Shown here: positions 44,162-49,863 of the stretch, piece after piece
How positions within the stretch are numbered: the stretch's first letter is position 1
Layout: every line of letters starts with the position of its first letter
Source: Deltaproteobacteria bacterium
GTDB taxonomy: Bacteria; Desulfobacterota; DSM-4660; Desulfatiglandales; HGW-15
DNA length: 49,863 bases
Direction of reading: 5' to 3'
NCBI GenBank assembly: GCA_019310525.1
Contig: JAFDEE010000006.1
Location: forward strand, 1 to 49,863
Translations under genes and position numbers: made by a program
Notes under the pieces: generated by a model
Seen by the model: the letters and a program-made list of their open reading frames with translations, nothing else
Told to the model about the DNA's origin: nothing
Database searches by the model: none

Positions 44162-45112
44162 TCAACCGGCGGTTACAGGGCCCCTTCTGAATCCTTGTGT
44201 CAATCTTTTTGCGTATCGTTCCACGCTGGGGCCGACTCCCTCGGGAAGAAAGACCAGAACCAAAACGAATATCAGTCCGAAGAGTATCCTTTGATAGCGC
44301 TCCACCCCGGAGAAGATATCCGGGAGCAGAATCACGATGAGGGTTCCCAGCAGGGGGCCGTAACACAGGCTTCTCCCCCCCAGAAGGGGAATGAAATAGA
44401 TATAAATCGTGGTGAATACCTCAATGTCCACCGAGGATATGAATCCTGTAAAATTGACGTAGAGGGCACCACCGAAACCGGAGAGCAGTCCCATGATTCC
44501 ATAAGCCAGCACCTTGTATTTCATGGTGTTGATACCGACAGTCTGGGCCAGATCGTCGTTCTCGGCAATAAGGGTCAGGATTTGTCCCGTTCTGGTGGTC
44601 ATCAGCCAAAATAGAAATCCCACGATAAGCAAGGTACAAACAACAAGGACCACATAATATGTATTTGGGTCCACTAAGGCCTGAATGCCGTCGAAGTAAA
44701 GTCCGTTGCGTCCGCCTGTGATGGGTTTAAGGGCGTCGATCACCTTGGGAAACAGAATGGCCAAAAGAAAAGAAGCCATCCCCACATAAAACCCCTTGGC
44801 CCGGCACGTGCTCAGGAAAATCCCCACCCCCACCACGCAGGACATCAACGATCCCATGACCATTGAGAGCAAAATCGGCCAATGGTATATCTCGGTCAGA
44901 ACGATGGTTCCGTATGCACCCAGCGACATGGTCACCGAATAGCCAAAAAAGGGCTGGCCGGCCTTGTAAAGCAAGAACCAGGCCACATATCCCTGAATCA
45001 TAAAGAGAAGAACGTGACCAGAAATCTCCTGCAAATAGCCGCCCCACAGCACGAAAAGACTTGGAACCGCCAATACAACCAGGGTCATAATGTGTTTATA
45101 GTGCTCTTTCAC
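44162..45112 (-). CDS. ABC transporter permease, LivM type
   Basis: A 316-residue polytopic permease of the branched-chain amino acid (HAAT) family, with eight to nine likely helices. LivM signatures: RTGQILTLIAENDDLAQTVGINTMKYKVLAYGIMGLLSGFGGALYVNF, and GGRSLCYGPLLGTLIVILLPD. GTG 45112 (VKEHYKHIM) is preferred, because AGAGGT lies ten bases upstream; the longer frame from 45139 overlaps livH by 44 bp. It pairs with the LivH-type permease. Confidence 0.9.
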   Translation of the reverse strand: MKEHYKHIMTLVVLAVPSLFVLWGGYLQEISGHVLLFMIQGYVAWFLLYKAGQPFFGYSVTMSLGAYGTIVLTEIYHWPILLSMVMGSLMSCVVGVGIFLSTCRAKGFYVGMASFLLAILFPKVIDALKPITGGRNGLYFDGIQALVDPNTYYVVLVVCTLLIVGFLFWLMTTRTGQILTLIAENDDLAQTVGINTMKYKVLAYGIMGLLSGFGGALYVNFTGFISSVDIEVFTTIYIYFIPLLGGRSLCYGPLLGTLIVILLPDIFSGVERYQRILFGLIFVLVLVFLPEGVGPSVERYAKRLTQGFRRGPVTAG

Positions 45113-45962
45113 TGCCCAAAATACCTCTCGGGGACACAATCAGCACAGTGATGACAATGGCATAGAGGAGTACACTTTGCCAGTTGCCGTCCAGGAAGTA
45201 CCCACTGAAACTCAATACCAGGCCCATCAGCAAGGCGCTCAACATGCCGCCCCAGACATTCCCGATACCTCCCACAACAGCGATGATGAAACCAAGAAAA
45301 CCCAACTCCCACCCGCTTAACACGTTCAGGTTGTAAAGGGAGCCCCAGAAAATGGCCCCGATACAGGCCAGGGAGCAACCGATGCCATGAGCCACGGCAT
45401 AAACCCTGTCGGTGTTGACACCCACCAGCTTGGCCAACTTCAGGTTACGGGAGGTGGCTTGCCAGGACTGGCCGGGTTTTGTGTGAATCTCCAAAAGGCG
45501 GATGGCGGTAAGGGTACTTAGGGCGAAAACCAGGGCCAACAGCTTTATCACTTCTACTGTCACTCCGCCGACCGTGAAGCTGCCCAGGTAGGGCAATGCA
45601 ATGGAGATACTGGGGCGGGGAAATATGGCCCTGGTCAGGCCCTCAAAAACAAACCCGAGGGAGATGGTGATGACGAAGAAAAGGATTGCGTCTCCTCCCC
45701 TGTTGCTGATGGGAGTCAGAAGAATCTTCTGCAGGAAATAGCCAATGGGGAAGCAGACCCCTACACCCAGGATCAAGGCCAGTCCCAGATTGTAAGATAA
45801 AAAATACCAGGTCACAAAACCCCCGAATACGCCGATCAGGCCGATGGCAAAATTGGGAATGCCTGTTATGCCGTAAACCACGGCTACTCCCAATACGGGT
45901 AAAGAGAGAATGCCGCCCATTATGATGCCGTTTATTATGCCCGTAAGAATCATGGCTCTCAC
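45096..45962 (-). CDS. ABC transporter permease, LivH type
   Basis: A 288-residue polytopic permease. LivH features: GIINGIIMGGILSLPVLGVAVVYGITGIPNFAIG, ATSRNLKLAKLVGVNTDRVYAVAHGIGCSLACIGAIFWG (the helix-loop where LivH usually has RACAEDxxMAxLxGI), and LGFIIAVVGGIGNVWGGMLSALLMG. The loop lacks the common acidic residues, so the cargo may not be leucine, isoleucine or valine. It follows the livF-type gene by 7 bp and overlaps livM. Confidence 0.9.
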   Translation of the reverse strand: MRAMILTGIINGIIMGGILSLPVLGVAVVYGITGIPNFAIGLIGVFGGFVTWYFLSYNLGLALILGVGVCFPIGYFLQKILLTPISNRGGDAILFFVITISLGFVFEGLTRAIFPRPSISIALPYLGSFTVGGVTVEVIKLLALVFALSTLTAIRLLEIHTKPGQSWQATSRNLKLAKLVGVNTDRVYAVAHGIGCSLACIGAIFWGSLYNLNVLSGWELGFLGFIIAVVGGIGNVWGGMLSALLMGLVLSFSGYFLDGNWQSVLLYAIVITVLIVSPRGILGSERAL

Positions 45963-45969
45963 CTTGAAA

Positions 45970-46680
45970 TCACTGTCCCATGTACAGGTCTTGCAGCGTT
46001 CTGTCGTCCAGGTTGGATGATTTTTCTATGAACTTGATCTCTCCGCCTTCCAATCCGATGATCCGATCGGCGATTCGCAATATCTTGATGTTTTGCTCAG
46101 CCAGAAAAAGCGCTTTACCGGTCTCATTCCTGATCTGGCTGAGATTACTGAAAAGCCGGGTGACCAGCTTGGGAGCCAGGCCGATGGAGGGTTCGTCGAT
46201 GAGCAGCAGATTCGCATCGGAAACGATACCGATTCCCACGGCCAGCATCTTCTGCTGCCCTCCACTCAATGTATGGGCGCTTTGGGTACCCCTATCCTTT
46301 AGGACCGGGAAAAGAGAATGCACATACTCGATCAACCGGTTGACTCTTTGGGAGCTGACAAGCACGCCACCGACTTCCAGGTTTTTTCTTACCTGCATCA
46401 TGGGAAAGATGTATCTTTCTTGGGGCACCAGCATGAGTCCCATTCGTCGGCGTTCCCTCACGGACAAGCCGTCGATGCGCCTCCCCAAAAAGGAGATCAT
46501 CCCTTCCTTGTTTCTCAAGGTGCCGGCTATGGTCTCCAGCAAAGTGGTCTTGCCGGATCCGTTCGGGCCCACAATCCCAATGATTTCATGCTCAAAAACC
46601 TCAAAACTGATATTCTTCAAGGCCGTGATCTGGCCGTAGTTGGTTATCAGTCCTGACACTTTGAGTATAGGATCGGACAA
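45970..46680 (-). CDS. ABC transporter ATPase, LivF type
   Basis: A 236-residue ATPase. Walker A GPNGSGKTTLL, signature LSGGQQKMLAVG, Walker B LLLIDEPSIGL and the switch region AEQNIKILRIADR are all intact. The GIxxVPQERYIFPMMQVRKNLEVG block is characteristic of LivF. It starts 3 bp after the LivG-type gene stop, so the two ATPases are coupled and form a heterodimer. Confidence 0.93.
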   Translation of the reverse strand: MSDPILKVSGLITNYGQITALKNISFEVFEHEIIGIVGPNGSGKTTLLETIAGTLRNKEGMISFLGRRIDGLSVRERRRMGLMLVPQERYIFPMMQVRKNLEVGGVLVSSQRVNRLIEYVHSLFPVLKDRGTQSAHTLSGGQQKMLAVGIGIVSDANLLLIDEPSIGLAPKLVTRLFSNLSQIRNETGKALFLAEQNIKILRIADRIIGLEGGEIKFIEKSSNLDDRTLQDLYMGQ

Positions 46681-46683
46681 AAG

Positions 46684-47397
46684 CTATTCCTCCTCCGTTT
46701 CCAAGTAGCAGGCCAGCACGGCTGGATTGGTTCTGATCTCCTCGGGCGTGCCTTCGGCAATGGGGCATCCTTGATCCAGCACAAATATCTTGTCAGAGGT
46801 CCGCATAATGGGTTTCATCTCGTGACCAATCTGGAAGATGGTATACCCTCGATCGCGCAGGTCGAGGACGATATCGCAGACATGATCGGTTTCGGCGGAA
46901 AGAAGTCCCCCGATCAACTCATCCAGCAAGATCAACTTGGGGCTGGTAGCCAAGGCCCTCCCCAGATCCACCAGTTTGCTGTCAAGAGGCGGAAGATTGG
47001 AAACCAAGGTGTCAGCCTTGTCATCCAATCCCAACAACTCCAACACCTCATGGGTGCGTATCGTTCTCTCTCTTTTGCTGATGGGGTCCTTTAGAAAGCC
47101 TGATCTTATATTTTCGAAAACGGTCAGATTGGGAAAGTTATTTCTGAGTTGGTAGGTTTTGGCTATCCCCGCCCGACAGATTTGATGGGGTCGCAGTCTG
47201 GTGATATCTTTGCCCAGAAACTTGACAACTCCGGCATCAGCCCGCAACACACCGGTTATGACATTGAACAGGGTCGTCTTTCCGGCTCCGTTGGGCCCGA
47301 TGAGGCTGCATATAGACCCCTCCTCCACATGAATGCTTACATCGTCCAGCGCTTTGAGTCCGCCGAACGAAATCTCCACATTCGTTACATCCAACAT
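46684..47397 (-). CDS. ABC transporter ATPase, LivG type, with altered signature
   Basis: A 237-residue ATPase. Walker A GPNGAGKTTLF and the LivG-like TRLRPHQICRAGIAKTYQLRNNFPNLTVFENI are normal. The ABC signature region, usually LPYGxQRRLEIARAL in LivG, reads LPPLDSKLVDLGRAL, and Walker B reads LILLDELIGGL with Leu where Pro is usual. The catalytic Glu and switch His (IGHEMK) remain. This may be an asymmetric ABC dimer in which one site is slow, or a subfamily trait. It is first of the transporter core genes, after the binding-protein gene. Confidence 0.9.
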   Translation of the reverse strand: MLDVTNVEISFGGLKALDDVSIHVEEGSICSLIGPNGAGKTTLFNVITGVLRADAGVVKFLGKDITRLRPHQICRAGIAKTYQLRNNFPNLTVFENIRSGFLKDPISKRERTIRTHEVLELLGLDDKADTLVSNLPPLDSKLVDLGRALATSPKLILLDELIGGLLSAETDHVCDIVLDLRDRGYTIFQIGHEMKPIMRTSDKIFVLDQGCPIAEGTPEEIRTNPAVLACYLETEEE

Positions 47398-47472
47398 GGG
47401 TCCAACGCCTATTCTGCTCTCCGGCTGAAAGGAAATTTACATTGAATTATCCGGCCCGGGAAACCATCCCCA

Positions 47473-47502
47473 ATGCCGGCCCCTTTTTCAGGGGGCCGGC
47501 AT
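47473..47502 (-). terminator. Hairpin between binding-protein and ATPase genes
   Basis: ATGCCGGCCCC (47473-47483) pairs with GGGGCCGGCAT (47492-47502), an 11-bp stem. On the minus strand it follows the substrate-binding-protein gene and precedes the LivG-type gene, with no T tract. Such hairpins often protect the upstream mRNA so that the binding protein is made in excess over the membrane parts. Confidence 0.6.
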
Positions 47503-47516
47503 GTAGGATAGCAACC

Positions 47517-48830
47517 TTACTTGCCCATGGGGTAAGTCTTCCCCTGCATGAGGCGTTCTTTCCCTTTGATCTGGGCCATCACCTCCTTGATATTCATCTT
47601 CGGGGTGGAAAAAATTTTGATCAGCACGGGATGAAGGCCAAAGCCGGGGTCCAGTTCACCAGCACCAGGTTCGAATTTAACGATACCTGCCCTTGCACCC
47701 ATATTGCTGCCAAAAGGTCCCAGAGGGCCCATAGGACTGATGCAGACGTTCTGGAAGGAAGTTTTAAGCATGGTTTCCATGACCTTTTCACGGTCTTTGG
47801 TGCCTGCGGCCTCAAAGGCTCTGATGGCCCAATACACCGCCTGATAGTAGTTGTTTGTGTATGCCTCCGGGTAGGCGTCTTTGCCGTACTCGGCCTTCCA
47901 CTTCCTCACGAACTCCTTCCACGCTGGACTACCAGGATCATGATCGGCCAGGGTGTAAATGTTCTTGGCGCCTTTCACACCTGTAATCTTGGCACCTCCC
48001 ATGTTGGAATACGTGGTGCCATAGAGGAAGTACTTCGGCTTGGCTCCGGCGGCAGCCAACTGCTTGGCGGCGCTGAACCAGCCGGCCCCGGAATAGGGAC
48101 AGAACAAGGCGTCAGGTTTGGCGTCCTTTATGATCTGAACCTCTGTGGAGTAATCCGTCTTGTCCAATGGAGTATACAGTACGGGCACGATCTCAAAAGG
48201 CCTTCCGTTCTTCTCCCAGTAATCCTTGAGACCGAGACTGTTGCTGTATCCCCAGTCGTAGTCCCCGCCCAGGAAGGCTACTCTTTTTGCGCCCATCTCA
48301 TGAAAAAATTTACCTGCAAGCTGTCCGGCGAAAAAACTCGCGTAACCGTAATAAGCGACCCACTTGCTCACCGGTACGTTCCCGGGGGGCATGTACTTGG
48401 TTACGCTCAGGTGTCCGCCTACGAAGTAGGGAAGCTTGTACTTGGAAGCGTCCTTGCAGGGCACCCTGATGGTGGTTTCCAGGGCGGCCCCGGCAGCCAC
48501 ATCGGGTTTCCAGATCTGAACCTCTCTCTTAAGTTTTCGTGAAAAAACCGAGGGTTTGGTTTCGATGTCAATGACCTTATACTCGACTTTTGAAAACCCC
48601 TTAATCCCTGCTGCATTGATCTCCTTTACCGCCAGCCGCATGGCTCGATCATAAGCCGGTCCGATGTTTCCAGCCGCCCCTGACTGGGACACTGTTCCCA
48701 GCAGCCGTATGACCTTGTCGTCGGCCTTTACTGTCGCTGTTGAAAACAAAAAGACCAACAGCAGCAAGCCAGCCAAGGTTACGGTGATCGCTTTCACCTC
48801 TTGTTTTCGGAAGAAACCAGGATAATGCAT
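47517..48830 (-). CDS. ABC transporter substrate-binding protein, LivK/AmiC type
   Basis: A 437-residue periplasmic binding protein of the type 1 fold. A signal peptide covers about residues 1-36 (VTLAGLLLLVFLFSTATVKA, cleaved before DD). Family segments: IRLLGTVSQSGAAGNIGPAYDRAMRLAVKEINAAG, KRVAFLGGDYDWGYS, and PDALFCPYSGAGWFSAAKQL. It captures the island's substrate; the nearby enzymes suggest an amino-acid-like or cyclic nitrogen compound, but binding-site residues do not let me name it. A strong GGAGGGGG precedes the ATG. A 19-bp palindrome and an Lrp-type regulator gene lie upstream. Confidence 0.92.
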   Translation of the reverse strand: MHYPGFFRKQEVKAITVTLAGLLLLVFLFSTATVKADDKVIRLLGTVSQSGAAGNIGPAYDRAMRLAVKEINAAGIKGFSKVEYKVIDIETKPSVFSRKLKREVQIWKPDVAAGAALETTIRVPCKDASKYKLPYFVGGHLSVTKYMPPGNVPVSKWVAYYGYASFFAGQLAGKFFHEMGAKRVAFLGGDYDWGYSNSLGLKDYWEKNGRPFEIVPVLYTPLDKTDYSTEVQIIKDAKPDALFCPYSGAGWFSAAKQLAAAGAKPKYFLYGTTYSNMGGAKITGVKGAKNIYTLADHDPGSPAWKEFVRKWKAEYGKDAYPEAYTNNYYQAVYWAIRAFEAAGTKDREKVMETMLKTSFQNVCISPMGPLGPFGSNMGARAGIVKFEPGAGELDPGFGLHPVLIKIFSTPKMNIKEVMAQIKGKERLMQGKTYPMGK

Positions 48831-49104
48831 TTCCCCCCCTCCTTTCTTGTGTGTGACAGGTTATGGTCGGCCTGCCAAAAAAGGTTGTGCTTCTTTGTTC
48901 CTAAAACTTCCAAAACCAGAGGGGGTGGTAGGCGAATGTTTGAAGGCGTGTTGCCCCCTCAACAGAGTCTGTTGAGTTTGATGAATGGAACGACCGACTG
49001 AATCAATTACCGCTATGAAACGCCACGTTCGGGTCTTTGCCCTCCACAAGGAGCCCGAACTGCGGAAGGTTATGCAAGGTCAAACCGGATGCCAGATACC
49101 CGGA
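48831..49104. other. Regulatory spacer between Lrp-type gene and importer genes
   Basis: It contains a perfect 19-bp palindrome at 48958-48976 and an inverted pair GTTCGGG (49027-49033) / CCCGAAC (49054-49060) just after the regulator gene, possibly its terminator. No gene is present. The importer promoter is presumably between 48850 and 48950 but has no strong consensus. Confidence 0.5.
48958..48976 (-). promoter_or_regulatory. 19-bp palindrome, candidate Lrp-type operator
   Basis: CTCAACAGAGTCTGTTGAG is perfectly palindromic except for its centre base. It lies 128 bp before the start codon of the binding-protein gene and downstream of a co-oriented Lrp/AsnC-type regulator gene. Such regulators bind imperfect palindromes of about this size. 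Binding is inferred. Confidence 0.55.
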
Positions 49105-49548
49105 TCAGAGCACATACCGAAGCTGCCAGTGGACTCCTCTTTCGCAAAAAAAGGTCTCAACCGCCAAAAGACCGTCCACTTTCGGGAGTTCCTCAAATAT
49201 GAATCTCTCATGTGAGAACTCTTGGTTAAAGAACATGACGGCCATGATATCATAGCGCCCGCTGACACCACTCGCCATGACCACACCTTTCATGTTCCCG
49301 ATCTGCTCAAGAACCTGGCCCACCTTGCTCGGTTCAACCTTGAAGGCCATGAACGCCGAATAATGCCCTGATACTGCCTTAGGGTCCACAAGCCCAATTA
49401 TCTGCAGTATGCCGGCCTTGATAAGCTTATTGACCCGATTCCGCACGGTATTAGTGGTCATTCCCAGATCCTTGGCGATCTCAGCGTAAGGTTTGCGCCC
49501 GTTCCACAGGTGACGGACGATCGCCAGATTGATTTCATCCATATCCAT
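49105..49548 (-). CDS. Lrp/AsnC family transcriptional regulator
   Basis: A 147-residue regulator. The N-terminal helix-turn-helix is MDEINLAIVRHLWNGRKPYAEIAKDLGMTTNTVRNRVNKLIKAGIL-like (residues 3-48), and the C-terminal RAM domain (AFMAFKVEPSKVGQVLEQIGNMKGVVMASGVSGRYDIMAVMFF) would bind a small molecule. ATG 49548 matches the family start; the longer frame from 49641 would run through the promoter. It is the first gene of the minus-strand island, so the amino-acid-like ligand it senses may be the imported compound or its product. Confidence 0.92.
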   Translation of the reverse strand: MDMDEINLAIVRHLWNGRKPYAEIAKDLGMTTNTVRNRVNKLIKAGILQIIGLVDPKAVSGHYSAFMAFKVEPSKVGQVLEQIGNMKGVVMASGVSGRYDIMAVMFFNQEFSHERFIFEELPKVDGLLAVETFFCERGVHWQLRYVL

Positions 49549-49588
49549 AGCCCTTGGAGTTCTCAATTTCTGATTACTTTTAATTAAA

Positions 49589-49617
49589 ATTTTCATAGAT
49601 CGTTTTGCATTTGTCAA
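49589..49617 (-). promoter_or_regulatory. Promoter of the Lrp-type gene
   Basis: On the minus strand TTGACA (49617-49612) is followed by 17 bases and GAAAAT (49594-49589). Transcription would begin near 49582, about 34 bases before the ATG. The region is strongly AT-rich, unlike the rest of the island. Confidence 0.6.
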
Positions 49618-49863
49618 CAAAAAAATATTTTCTTTTAGCAAATACCAAAAAAGTTGAAAAACAAAACAATCTTCTCAAGATGCCTCTCCATGGAATCAAT
49701 CACTGTATCCCCCGGAAAGATGCACCGTTGAGAATCGCTGTAGTGTCGGTATGAACCTGATTTATGGAAGGGTTGTCCGGGGGCGTTTGGGTTGACAGGT
49801 TCAAAAACAAAGGCCCTTCATCCCAGATCTTGAAATCCCTTGAAGGCTATCGTGGTCTTACTT
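49618..49863. other. Window end, no gene recognised
   Basis: AT-rich to mixed sequence with no convincing open frame, RNA gene or repeat match to the rest of the window. Any gene here would extend beyond the window. Confidence 0.4.

Noticed and set aside
1-49863. tRNA, rRNA or phage attachment sites
   Set aside because: I looked through the larger gaps for tRNA-like cloverleaf ends and rRNA segments and found none I could support by eye.

Overview
The window looks like a chromosomal segment of an anaerobic bacterium of the Desulfobacterota (former Deltaproteobacteria). This rests on gene content, not on a marker gene: a selenoprotein-type selD beside yedF, a membrane FeS oxidoreductase joined to ETF and an acyl-CoA dehydrogenase (the electron route of syntrophs and sulfate reducers), a PurF with an iron-sulfur cysteine set, and GC-rich coding with small AT-richer repeat elements between genes. 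I found no rRNA, tRNA, CRISPR array, transposase or phage gene.

Left part (1-9 kb). selD, read through an in-frame UGA selenocysteine codon, is followed by yedF. Then come a stand-alone cheW, a helical protein and a lipoprotein on the minus strand, a repeat-rich gap, a tiny lipoprotein, a class C beta-lactamase-like serine hydrolase directly behind a Phd/PIN toxin-antitoxin pair, and a beta-carbonic anhydrase.

9-15 kb. A TetR regulator with a consensus promoter overlapped by a 16-bp palindrome leads a plus-strand operon: membrane FeS oxidoreductase, etfB, etfA, acyl-CoA dehydrogenase. Together they would move acyl-CoA electrons through ETF to the membrane quinone pool.

15-17.7 kb. One gene fuses a complete glycine-cleavage T protein to a divergent serine hydroxymethyltransferase, behind a perfect TTGACA-N17-TATAAT promoter.

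17.7-33.6 kb. A minus-strand nitrogen block: glnA, a stripped AspRS/AsnRS-like protein (candidate ammonia-dependent asparagine synthetase), gltB, gltD, carA, carB, purF. It holds the glutamine producer and three glutamine-using enzymes. Two abutting inverted-repeat elements fill the carA-carB gap.

33.7-37 kb. birA, bioY and the ECF transporter A and T genes overlap one another, behind a BirA-type operator that covers the -35 box.

37-40.2 kb. A large exported protein has twelve roughly 26-residue G-x-D-x-Y repeats followed by HEAT-like repeats. Its function is unknown and it has no normal start codon in the right place.

40.4-49.6 kb. A minus-strand catabolic island: Lrp/AsnC regulator, then a complete branched-chain-amino-acid-type ABC importer, two paralogous NicX/M29-like metalloenzymes and an M20 peptidase. 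It probably imports and breaks down an amino-acid-like or N-heterocyclic compound whose identity cannot be read from the sequence.

The intergenic regions carry several families of short inverted-repeat (MITE-like) elements, some nested or abutting, with no transposase in the window.
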